From Rudanella sp031411995 (GTDB lineage Bacteria > Bacteroidota > Bacteroidia > Cytophagales > Spirosomataceae), in contig JANOCD010000047.1 of assembly GCA_031411995.1 (NCBI GenBank), positions 62,001-126,000 on the forward strand: DNA of 64,000 nucleotides, read 5' to 3'. A program made the position numbers and the translations under genes. The notes beneath the pieces are model-generated. The model saw only the letters and a list, made by a program, of their open reading frames with translations, searched no databases and was not told the DNA's origin. Position 1 is the stretch's first letter. Every line of letters starts with the position of its first letter. Below are positions 45,564 to 52,873 of this stretch, in pieces.

Positions 45564-46880
45564 TCACTTCTGCTGCGAAACGGCTCCTTTTGCGGTTGCG
45601 GGCTGGTAGCTGATCTTGAAAAGGGTGCCGTTCAGGTCATCCGTTACGTAGAGCGAACCGTCGGTGCCCTGGGCCAGTCCGCAGGGGCGGTGCTGCACGG
45701 GGCCGGTAGGCTTCACTAAGTCGATGCCCGCAAAATTGTCGGCGAAGATTTCCCAGGGGCCGGATGGCTTCCCGTTTTTGAACGGCACAAACCCAACCAG
45801 ATAACCTTTGTGCAATGACTGCGATTGCCCGTGAAAGGCAATAAACGCCCCATTCCGATAGCGTTCGGGGAAGGCGGTTCCGGTGTAAAACAACAGCCCG
45901 TTGGGACCCATGTGGGCCGGGAAAGCCGCGAGGGGGTTAATGGTTTTGGCACCGCCCGTTTTTTTGCCATCGCCCCCGTACTCCGGGGCCACCATTTTCT
46001 TTTTCTGGAGGTGGTCATAATACACGTAGGGCCAACCCGCATCGTCGCCCTGATGCAGTTCATACATCGTTTCGGCGGGGAGTTCGGCACTTTGCTGGGG
46101 GGTGTAATACTGCGGATAGAAATCGTCGAAAGCACCCCGGCCATGCTGCAACACAAAGAGCGAGTTTGTTTTGGGGTTCCAGTCTAAACCAACCACGTTT
46201 TTGAGACCGGTGGCAAACCGAACCCCGCTTGAAAAGGGTTGGTCGGGCAGGTTGGCTTTGAAACGCCAGATGCCAGCCGCCGAGTCGAGCAGCGAACACG
46301 GCATAATGCCTTTGCCACTGTTTGGCTCCCGGCAGCGGTCGTTGTCCGAGGCAATGTTGACGTAGATGTTGCCCTTGTTATCAACCGCTATCGACTTCGA
46401 TTTGTCGCGGTCTTTCTCCCGCAGTCCCGACACCAGTTTCTCGGGCTGATCGGGGTTGATTACTTGCTGACTATCAGACAATTTATACCGGAAAATGCTA
46501 TTGTTTGATGAGGCATACAGGTAGTTATCCCGGAGAAAAATGCCGGTGCCGGGATAGTCGCCGAAGCCAACCCGCTCATCCACAACGCCATCGTTGTTGG
46601 TGTCGCGCAGCTGAAAAATGCCTTTCCCATCTTTCAGTTTGGCCAGTTTCACATAAATATCCCCGGTTTTGCTCACCACCACATGCCGGGCGGCTCCCAG
46701 ATCCTCGGCAATGATCGTGGCCGAAAAACCAGCCGGGAGTTTCACATCAGCAGGCTTGTTGGTGGGTTTAACAACGCGAGCCGCCTTTTTGGGTGGCACC
46801 GTTTCGGCATACATCGGCAGGCTGTTAGCGGCAAAGAGAGACAGGAGAATACAGGCAAACGAAACGGCGGTCTTGTTCAT
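45564..46880 (-). CDS. L-sorbosone/PQQ-type sugar dehydrogenase-like beta-propeller
   Basis: A 438-residue exported protein (signal peptide ending LPMYAET). It has the six-bladed propeller of the soluble quinoprotein glucose dehydrogenase/sorbosone dehydrogenase family: LPAGFSATIIAEDLGAARHV at the start, DNKGNIYVNIASDNDRCREP, SSGVRFATGLKNVVGLDWNP, the heme/PQQ-site-like HQGDDAGWPYVYYD, and QHRPCGLAQGTDGSLYVTDDLNGTLFKI near the end. Expected to oxidise a sugar or sugar derivative in the periplasm with PQQ; no cytochrome c domain is fused. Monocistronic. Confidence 0.88.
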   Translation of the reverse strand: MNKTAVSFACILLSLFAANSLPMYAETVPPKKAARVVKPTNKPADVKLPAGFSATIIAEDLGAARHVVVSKTGDIYVKLAKLKDGKGIFQLRDTNNDGVVDERVGFGDYPGTGIFLRDNYLYASSNNSIFRYKLSDSQQVINPDQPEKLVSGLREKDRDKSKSIAVDNKGNIYVNIASDNDRCREPNSGKGIMPCSLLDSAAGIWRFKANLPDQPFSSGVRFATGLKNVVGLDWNPKTNSLFVLQHGRGAFDDFYPQYYTPQQSAELPAETMYELHQGDDAGWPYVYYDHLQKKKMVAPEYGGDGKKTGGAKTINPLAAFPAHMGPNGLLFYTGTAFPERYRNGAFIAFHGQSQSLHKGYLVGFVPFKNGKPSGPWEIFADNFAGIDLVKPTGPVQHRPCGLAQGTDGSLYVTDDLNGTLFKISYQPATAKGAVSQQK

Positions 46881-47195
46881 GGCTTGTAAGGGTCAGAAAA
46901 AAATAGGTCTATTGGTTGTCAAAGACGAAGCAGGGGTCGCCCTTACCCACCTGTGTTGCCCGACAACTGGTCACGATTGAAAAACTACGTGCGGATCAGA
47001 TCCGCCTGCCTGGAAAGTAGATTAAACGCAGGGCTGTTAAGTTCATTAATTGTGCAACGAAATGAAGGGGGTTTTGTAGCCGTTTATAGCCCCCCAGCCC
47101 CCTAAAGGGGGAGTAATCCAGTCCCAGCATGCTCCCCCTTTAGGGGGCTGGGGGGCAGAGTCGCCTTAACTTAACTGCCTTGGAGTTAAACCGAA
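46881..47195. other. Intergenic region with a long inverted repeat
   Basis: 315 bp between two minus-strand genes. It holds the long hairpin at 47089-47156 and a short palindrome GCGGATCAGATCCGC (46991-47005). No ORF supported. The promoter of the sorbosone-dehydrogenase-like gene should lie in the left part, but no clear -7 box was found. Confidence 0.5.
47089..47156. repeat. 25-bp-stem inverted repeat (REP/MITE-like)
   Basis: Perfect inverted repeat, 47089-47113 against 47132-47156, with an 18-nt loop. Each arm contains the near-palindrome CCCCCTAAAGGGGG, so the element can fold in more than one way. Palindromic C-run/TAAA/G-run elements of this kind occur dispersed in Bacteroidota genomes (recalled, not checked). 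It lies downstream of the lacI stop and could also terminate that transcript. Confidence 0.7.
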
Positions 47196-48224
47196 CTAAC
47201 TGATTTTGTGGAGAATCGGCTGGGTGGAGGCCTGAACAATCAGCGTTGCTTCCAGATTCGCCTGGGTAACGCGGTTGTTGTTGATGAGGGCCTCCAGCAA
47301 AATGGTGGTGGCCAGGCGGCCCATTTCCTCAATGGGTTGCTTGAGGTAGGTGGGAGGGCAATAGAACAGATCATACGCTTCGGTTTCGTCGAAACCAACC
47401 ACGGCCATCTCATCGGGAACGTGAATATTCAATGCCTTTATTTCCTTCAATCCATTAACCGACAGTGTATTGGACGTGAAGATGATGGCATCCACGGGAT
47501 TCTTACCCGTTGTGAATTCCTGAATCGCTTTACTCACCTCCGGTTTCAGAGTGGCGCGGTCCACCGCTTTCAACCAGCTTTTTTTGAACGCAATACCAGC
47601 ATCGGCAAGGGCGGCCCGGTAGCCACGGGTGCGCTCGTTGATGTGAAAAAGCGACGACTTGAACGTGATCATACCAATTCGTTCATAGCCCGACTCAAGG
47701 AGGTGTTGCACCGCTTTATACATGGACTGGTAGTTATCCAGTGCCACATAGTTTGTTTTCAGGTGGGGAAAATACCGGTCGATCAGCACAAAGGGAATCT
47801 TCTGTTGCATCAGGTCGATAAGCTGGGTTTCGGTGCCTTCGGGGGCGGCAATCAGCAGACCGTCGACTCGCCGGTTGAGCAGGGTCGTAATGAGTTTGAG
47901 GCACTTTTGAGGATTCTCGCCGGAGCTTCCGTAGATAACGGTGTAGTTGTGTTTGTCGGCCTCCTCTTCGATAGAGCGGGCCAACGACGACGAGAATGGG
48001 TTGGCAATATCGGCCACCACTAGCCCCAGGGTTTGCGTTTTGCTGGTTTTCAGGCTTTTGGCAATCTGGTTGGGTTGATAGTTCAACTCCAGGGCCACTT
48101 TCCTGATCTTACCGGCGACTTCCTTACCGATCCGGTTTTCCTTTTTATTGTTTAACACGTAGGAAACCAGCGCGGTCGAAACGCCCACTATTTGGGCAAT
48201 ATCTTTGAGGGAAGTCTTCTTCAT
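47196..48224 (-). CDS. LacI-family transcriptional regulator
   Basis: A 342-residue repressor: HTH at residues 4-23 (SLKDIAQIVGVSTALVSYVL), hinge region ELNYQPNQIAKSLKT, then a periplasmic-binding-like sensor domain from about residue 60 (TLGLVVADIANPFSSSLARSIEEEA, RVDGLLIAAPEGTE, AVVGFDETEAYDLFYCPPTYLKQP). ATG 48224 (MKKTSLKD) was chosen over one 18 bp upstream because it gives the canonical N-terminus. Ligand probably a sugar. Two matching operators lie in the divergent intergenic region. Confidence 0.94.
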   Translation of the reverse strand: MKKTSLKDIAQIVGVSTALVSYVLNNKKENRIGKEVAGKIRKVALELNYQPNQIAKSLKTSKTQTLGLVVADIANPFSSSLARSIEEEADKHNYTVIYGSSGENPQKCLKLITTLLNRRVDGLLIAAPEGTETQLIDLMQQKIPFVLIDRYFPHLKTNYVALDNYQSMYKAVQHLLESGYERIGMITFKSSLFHINERTRGYRAALADAGIAFKKSWLKAVDRATLKPEVSKAIQEFTTGKNPVDAIIFTSNTLSVNGLKEIKALNIHVPDEMAVVGFDETEAYDLFYCPPTYLKQPIEEMGRLATTILLEALINNNRVTQANLEATLIVQASTQPILHKIS

Positions 48225-48259
48225 GATGGCCTGAGGAATCAAATAAATCCAATAATATA

Positions 48260-48274
48260 GTTAATCGTTTAAAC
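48260..48274. promoter_or_regulatory. LacI-type operator 1
   Basis: GTTAATCGTTTAAAC, 36 bp upstream of the lacI start. It has the central CG flanked by AT-rich half sites typical of LacI-family operators, and 14 of 16 aligned positions match operator 2 in reverse complement. Confidence 0.6.
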
Positions 48275-48407
48275 AAAAAAACTGTTCAGAATCTCCTGAA
48301 AATTGGTAAACCTTCAAAGAAAAATTCTAAATAGACCATTTTAATAGTATTATTTATAGATATTCAGGCGGTGTTATAATGAAAAACAGGGGTTTTAGGG
48401 ATAATCT

Positions 48408-48423
48408 GTTTAAACGATTAAAC
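48408..48423. promoter_or_regulatory. LacI-type operator 2
   Basis: GTTTAAACGATTAAAC, a near-perfect palindrome around CG, 86 bp before the first ORF of the divergent plus-strand operon. Together with operator 1 it spans about 150 bp, a layout that would allow looping and control of both directions. Confidence 0.65.
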
Positions 48424-48508
48424 TTTCGACTTTAGCCTGCCGTTTATTGGTCAAGAGGTTGAGCGTGAGAATTTAACCCCTCAACCGATTCACTTAATAC
48501 GAGAAGTC

Positions 48509-48709
48509 ATGGAATTCACCCATAGTTATATACACAAAGCCAACACCACAAGCACCCGTGCTTTAATTGGCCCAATGCTGTTGCGATTTATTAACAAAAA
48601 CGCCAGCGTCTTCGAGGCCCTGTCGCGGCAGGGGTCGCCTTTTGGCGGCAATTGTTCGCCTGCCAACCACAGTCCGGGAACACCCGTGTCGGTTGGCACA
48701 ACCAGGTAA
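48509..48709 (+). CDS. Small hypothetical protein
   Basis: A 66-residue ORF (MEFTHSYIHKANTTSTRALI...) beginning 86 bp after the LacI operator and ending 32 bp before the next ORF. It has one cysteine and a Pro/Gly/Ser-rich tail and no recognisable domain or signal peptide. Support is positional only (first ORF of a probable operon), so it may be a leader peptide or not real. Confidence 0.35.
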   Translation: MEFTHSYIHKANTTSTRALIGPMLLRFINKNASVFEALSRQGSPFGGNCSPANHSPGTPVSVGTTR

Positions 48710-48741
48710 TCACCGCTTTTCACCCATTCATCATCGTTGTC

Positions 48742-49053
48742 ATGAATCGTTTTTCAGTTTTATACCTGCTCAAGGAGCAGTATCATCATATAGGGAGTGA
48801 CACCCTCGGCGAGGCCGAGCAACTTGTGCGGACATTGCAATCCGATAAGAAACGGACACCAGTAGGAATCTACGACGCTAAAACCGAGCTTTTCCAGTGG
48901 GAACCCGGTCGGCAGCTTGCCTATGATCAGGGCAATATTGAAGAGCAGGGCAAACTGGGCAAGCAGATTATTATGATTGTCCAGGCCCTGCGTCGTCGTG
49001 ACGGGAGTTGGCAACCCGCCGGCGGGTTCCGCCGACCCAGCTTTTTTGCCTGA
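48742..49053 (+). CDS. Small hypothetical protein upstream of the molybdoenzyme
   Basis: A 103-residue cytosolic-type protein (MNRFSVLYLLKEQYHHIGSD). Mostly helical and charged (TLGEAEQLVRTLQSDKKRTP; NIEEQGKLGKQIIMIVQALR), with no known domain recognised. ATG 48742 is preferred over 48652, whose extra residues overlap the previous ORF and look non-native. It ends 46 bp before the oxidoreductase gene, so the two are probably cotranscribed. Confidence 0.5.
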   Translation: MNRFSVLYLLKEQYHHIGSDTLGEAEQLVRTLQSDKKRTPVGIYDAKTELFQWEPGRQLAYDQGNIEEQGKLGKQIIMIVQALRRRDGSWQPAGGFRRPSFFA

Positions 49054-49099
49054 GCGGGAGCGTCTAAACTTTCCCCGACGCTTTCCGGTTAACTCTTGC

Positions 49100-49807
49100 A
49101 TGGAATCGAACGATAAATTAGACCGTATTGTGGAGGCTCGCATGAAGCTGAAACGACGGTTTGAGGATAAAATAGCGAGTACGCCATCCATGTCCGATCA
49201 GTTGGCTGGTCCCAACCGGGCGCGGGGAACCGGGCCAGCCAATCGGCACGGTATGCCACAGGTGCCTATTGGTCAGACCGTTACGGCAAAATGGCCAGTG
49301 CTCGATTTGGGGTATCAACCCAGTATTCCCCTGGACAAATGGCAACTGAACATCGACGGGGAGGTGCATAACCCGGTTCGGTTGAAATGGGAGGATTTGA
49401 TGGCCTTGCCGCAAGTGGAGGACACCAGTGATTTTCACTGCGTGACAACCTGGTCGCGGTTGGATGTGCCGTGGGTGGGGGTGCGGCTCATGGACCTTGC
49501 CGCCCTCGTTGACCCCAAAGGCTCGGCCACGCACATCATGTGTTATGGGTATGATGGCTATTCAACGAACGTCTCGCTCGAAGAAGCCCTGAAACCCGAT
49601 GTCCTGCTGGTACACACTGCCGACGGGCAGCCGTTAACAAAAGAGCATGGCGGCCCGTTGCGCATGATTACGCCACAACTCTATGCCTGGAAAGGCTCAA
49701 AATGGATTAAACGAATTGAGTTTCTGACCCAAAACCGGCTTGGTTTCTGGGAAGAGCGCGGCTACTCGGATACAGCGTATCCATGGCGGAATGACCGATA
49801 TTCGTGA
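49100..49807 (+). CDS. Sulfite-oxidase-like molybdopterin oxidoreductase
   Basis: A 235-residue single-domain protein of the sulfite oxidase/YedY molybdopterin-binding fold. The Mo-coordinating cysteine is in DTSDFHCVTTWSRLDVPWVGV (about residues 109-129); GYDGYSTNVSLEEAL, LTKEHGGPLRMI and YAWKGSKWIKRIEFL are family landmarks. No signal peptide is seen, so it is probably cytosolic, unlike YedY/MsrP. ATG 49100 (MESNDKLD) chosen; the earlier in-frame ATG at 48977 is inside the preceding gene. Stop abuts the convergent gene without a gap. Confidence 0.92.
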   Translation: MESNDKLDRIVEARMKLKRRFEDKIASTPSMSDQLAGPNRARGTGPANRHGMPQVPIGQTVTAKWPVLDLGYQPSIPLDKWQLNIDGEVHNPVRLKWEDLMALPQVEDTSDFHCVTTWSRLDVPWVGVRLMDLAALVDPKGSATHIMCYGYDGYSTNVSLEEALKPDVLLVHTADGQPLTKEHGGPLRMITPQLYAWKGSKWIKRIEFLTQNRLGFWEERGYSDTAYPWRNDRYS

Positions 49808-50665
49808 TTACCGATTCCCCTGCAACTGATACAGCGATTTTTCGGAGGTTGTGGGGCGTTTGAGGATATACCGCATGGTTAGACCATAACTGGCTCCGTT
49901 GCCCCGCGCCCGTAAGGTTGTCTGGCCAACGGGCTGGTTGTTAATCTGATACGAAATATCCGTGGTCAGCGCATCGCCAAGACCCCAGTTGTGGCGGGAG
50001 AAGGCACCAATCTCAATTTGTTTCGATACCCGAACCCGGTATTCAAGGCCCAGTTCCAACAAACCCGTTATCGCACTACTGGTCTTAGGCTGGCCGGTGA
50101 GTGTCATTCGATCCACTGCATCAAACCCCCGGCGGGTGTAGCCGGTCACGGTAAACTGTTCTTTCTGGTCGCCCTGATTCAGCATGGCGGCCACTCCGCC
50201 CGTGAGCCAGAAACCCGACCGGTGCCACTGTTTGCTGGTGTTCAGCAAGGCCAGTTTTCCGCGTAGAAAAACACTGCCCCGATCTCCCCGCGTGATAACC
50301 GAAGCGGGTGGGCGGCTATTGATGTGGGCATCGTTGTGAATGGGCGACTGGGCAACGCCCGCTTCCACAGCCCATTTGTTGCGAAACGTTACGCCTGCGC
50401 CCACGCTCCAACCCAGGCTCGTTACCGAACTGGTTGTTAGTAAGCCGTTTAGCGATTGATCGAGTTTGCCTTTGTCACGCCGGACAAAGCCCTCGGTCAT
50501 CAGATACCACTGGGGAGCCAGGTACGGATCGTAGCGCATGTGCAGTTGATTTTGCTGCTTTCGGCTCTTAACCCCTCCCGTCTGGTAATAGTCAACCAGA
50601 CCCTGCGCTACGCCCTGAAGCGTGGCAATCATGAAGAAAAATACAGTAAAGGTTTGTTTCATCAC
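49808..50665 (-). CDS. Exported outer-membrane barrel-like protein (DUF2490-like)
   Basis: A 285-residue protein with signal peptide (FTVFFFMIATLQGVAQG). The mature sequence alternates polar and hydrophobic residues in strand-length runs (SLGWSVGAGVTFRNKWAVEAGVA, LLELGLEYRVRVSKQIEIGAF, ASYGLTMRYIL), suggesting a small beta-barrel. The opening YYQTGGVKSRKQQNQLHMRYDP is reminiscent of DUF2490-type proteins, but I am not sure. Function unknown. Confidence 0.75.
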   Translation of the reverse strand: MMKQTFTVFFFMIATLQGVAQGLVDYYQTGGVKSRKQQNQLHMRYDPYLAPQWYLMTEGFVRRDKGKLDQSLNGLLTTSSVTSLGWSVGAGVTFRNKWAVEAGVAQSPIHNDAHINSRPPASVITRGDRGSVFLRGKLALLNTSKQWHRSGFWLTGGVAAMLNQGDQKEQFTVTGYTRRGFDAVDRMTLTGQPKTSSAITGLLELGLEYRVRVSKQIEIGAFSRHNWGLGDALTTDISYQINNQPVGQTTLRARGNGASYGLTMRYILKRPTTSEKSLYQLQGNR

Positions 50666-50726
50666 GGGCTGAGTTGGGGGTTGGCTTCTTAACCAGGTTA
50701 ACTGCCTGAAAGTTAGACTTTTTTTG

Positions 50727-51299
50727 CTATTTTATGCACTCCATAAAATAATAACACAACATGTGACAAATCGTCATGTGTGCGTCTTCTACTCGTCCGT
50801 AATGTTCAGAGTCGATTACGAGTGTATGATGCGCCAATTCGGCGAGTTGTCCGCGCTTGCCACCAACCAGTGCAATGGTTGTCAGGTTGTTGTCGTTGGC
50901 CCACCCAATGGCTTTCACCAGGTTGGGCGAACTGCCGCTAACGCTCATAGTCAGAACGAGGTCGCCGGGGTTTGCAAAATTTTGCAGTTGTCCAACAAAT
51001 ACGTCGTCGTAACAATAATCGTTGCCAAGAGCCGAAATCCAGGCCGTATTGTCGTTGAGCGACAGACAGCGAAACCGCTTGCCCAATCCGTCGCGCTGCA
51101 CCCGGTCGGAGGCCCCTTTGCCGAGATCGGTGATGAAGTGGGAGGCATTGGCCGCGCTGCCGCCATTACCAAACACAAATAATTGCCGGTCGTTTTGCCA
51201 GCACTGTTTCATCAGTTCGGCAAGTTGGGCCACCTGATCCAACGGAATCGAATCGTAAGCAGCCTTTTGCTGGTCAAGGTATTGCGTAAAATAAGTCAT
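50727..51299 (-). CDS. SIS-domain sugar phosphate isomerase (GmhA-like)
   Basis: A 190-residue phosphosugar isomerase. The SIS fold is marked by FVFGNGGSAANASHFITDLGKG (phosphate loop, about residues 41-62) and LVLTMSVSGSSPNLVKAIGWAN (about 105-126), with TIALVGGKRGQLAELAHHTLVI. The NGGSA loop and length fit D-sedoheptulose-7-phosphate isomerase and relatives. It starts on the base after the ROK kinase stop, so the kinase and isomerase form an operon and probably act in series on the same sugar. Confidence 0.9.
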   Translation of the reverse strand: MTYFTQYLDQQKAAYDSIPLDQVAQLAELMKQCWQNDRQLFVFGNGGSAANASHFITDLGKGASDRVQRDGLGKRFRCLSLNDNTAWISALGNDYCYDDVFVGQLQNFANPGDLVLTMSVSGSSPNLVKAIGWANDNNLTTIALVGGKRGQLAELAHHTLVIDSEHYGRVEDAHMTICHMLCYYFMECIK

Positions 51300-52229
51300 T
51301 TATAGCATGGCCAATGCGCCAATGGGCACGGCTTCTTCGCGGAGTTGAGACAGAAAAACGAGAGGTGTGGGCTTAAATGACTTCATTACGAAGCGTTCGA
51401 GGGCTGTTTTCACCGCCACCCGCAATGGTTCGCCAATGAGCGACAGGCCCCCGCCCAACACAATTACCTGGGGGTGAAACAAATGCGTGACGTGTGATAG
51501 CCCTAATGCCAGCACGGAGCCAACCTGCTCAATCAACATGCGGGCTACGGGATCACTTTGTTCGTAGGCCGAGTGCAGATAGCGGGCTTCACCACCCACG
51601 CGCCCCTCGTTGGTAGCCGCTTCCACCATCATTCGGAGGGGCGAATCAGCGGGCAGTTGGGGTAGTAAATCCCGGATCTGACGGTCGATAGCCCAACCAG
51701 AACAGGTTTCTTCCAACGTTTGGCCAGAGGAATCTATTGCAGGAGGCACCAGCCAAAGGTGGCCGAGTTCGGCTTCGCCGGGCATGGCTCCGTGATAAAT
51801 TTGACCGTCCACCACCATACCTCCCCCAATCCCGCTGCCTACTGTAACATAAAAAACATGGCGGTAGCCCCGACCGGCTCCATGCAGAGCTTCGCCGAGG
51901 GCCGCCACGTTGGCATCATTCTCTATCCGAATGGTTTGGGCCTGCGTCTGTTCCTGAAACCAGCGCATCAGGTTTATCCCAGCCCAACCCTCAATCTGGT
52001 AGGAGGTGCTTATTTGGCCAGTTTCATTGTTGACCGGACCACCAAATCCCACGCCAACAGCGGTTGGGGGCTGATGAAGCTGCCGGAGTGTTTGAGTAAT
52101 AAAATCCAGAATCCCTTCGGCTCCTTTTTGCTTATCTACGGCATAGCGAAACCGTTGCTCCACCTGTCCCGACCCGTCAGCCGCGAAAAGCTGCACTTTG
52201 GTTCCGCCTATTTCGATTCCTAATTTCAT
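51300..52229 (-). CDS. ROK-family sugar kinase, zinc motif absent
   Basis: A 309-residue ROK kinase from ATG 52229 (MKLGIEIGGTKVQLFAADG); an in-frame ATG 63 bp upstream would add an improbable leader. ATP site IEIGGTK, catalytic region IENDANVAALGEALHGAGRG and TVGSGIGGGMVVDGQIYHG are intact, as is GEAELGHLWL. The usual CxCGxxGCxE zinc cluster that follows the histidine is replaced by VPPAIDSSGQTLEETCSGWA, so this is an atypical ROK protein. Likely phosphorylates a hexose or heptose; paired with a SIS isomerase. Confidence 0.88.
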   Translation of the reverse strand: MKLGIEIGGTKVQLFAADGSGQVEQRFRYAVDKQKGAEGILDFITQTLRQLHQPPTAVGVGFGGPVNNETGQISTSYQIEGWAGINLMRWFQEQTQAQTIRIENDANVAALGEALHGAGRGYRHVFYVTVGSGIGGGMVVDGQIYHGAMPGEAELGHLWLVPPAIDSSGQTLEETCSGWAIDRQIRDLLPQLPADSPLRMMVEAATNEGRVGGEARYLHSAYEQSDPVARMLIEQVGSVLALGLSHVTHLFHPQVIVLGGGLSLIGEPLRVAVKTALERFVMKSFKPTPLVFLSQLREEAVPIGALAML

Positions 52230-52298
52230 CTGAACGTATTGAGTGATCGCGCAAACCGCTTGAGCAAAGATAAACGGAAAGCACACGCACACACGCTC

Positions 52299-52862
52299 CT
52301 ACTTCACCACTACATCAAAACTTACATCCAAATCCGACGTGCCAGGGGTAGGGGTGCCGTTTTTGGCGTTGGGCTGGTGGCGAAGCACCACGTTGAGTTT
52401 GCCCGAACTGGCTGCACCCGTTGTCACATCGGTTGTGAGGCCAATGGGGTAGGGGCCGGGAGTGGGGTTGGTATCCTTGTCGTTGGGGGTGATTGTCAGG
52501 TTCAGGCCGGTGGCGGGTTTATACACGAACAGGTGCTCGTTGGCTTCCGTTTTTATGGCCGCTGAGATGTCGGTGGCGGGTGTTTTGGTTTTATCGCTCA
52601 ACAAAATCCGCATCGAATAGGCCGCGTTGGGTTTCAATGATACGGTTGCTGAAGCCGAATTCGGTTGGGTGCCGTCGGCTGACAAACCGTCGATAGTAGC
52701 CGTAATGACCTCAGAAACAATAGCTTTGTTAGTGAACTCCAACGTAACTGTGGTGATGCGTTCGTTGTCTTCCGTAGGATCAACGTTTTGTTCGTCGCGG
52801 TTGCAGGCACCTGCGATCAGCGTAATGGCTGTGAGCCAGAGAAGGGATTGTTTTTTGAACAT
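52299..52862 (-). CDS. Lipoprotein partner of the TonB receptor
   Basis: A 187-residue predicted lipoprotein: lipobox LIAGAC (cysteine at residue 20), acidic linker, then TEDNERITTVTLEFTNKA, an opening that recurs in lipoproteins encoded next to metal/zinc-type TonB receptors in Bacteroidota (recalled, not checked). The rest is beta-rich with Pro/Thr loops and ends TSDLDVSFDVVVK. It starts 11 bp after the receptor stop, so it is cotranscribed; probable role is surface ligand binding. Confidence 0.83.
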   Translation of the reverse strand: MFKKQSLLWLTAITLIAGACNRDEQNVDPTEDNERITTVTLEFTNKAIVSEVITATIDGLSADGTQPNSASATVSLKPNAAYSMRILLSDKTKTPATDISAAIKTEANEHLFVYKPATGLNLTITPNDKDTNPTPGPYPIGLTTDVTTGAASSGKLNVVLRHQPNAKNGTPTPGTSDLDVSFDVVVK

Positions 52863-52873
52863 GGCTTGTGTGA

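Noticed and set aside
47089..47156. CRISPR repeat
   Set aside because: Only one inverted pair, no periodic spacers and no cas genes nearby.
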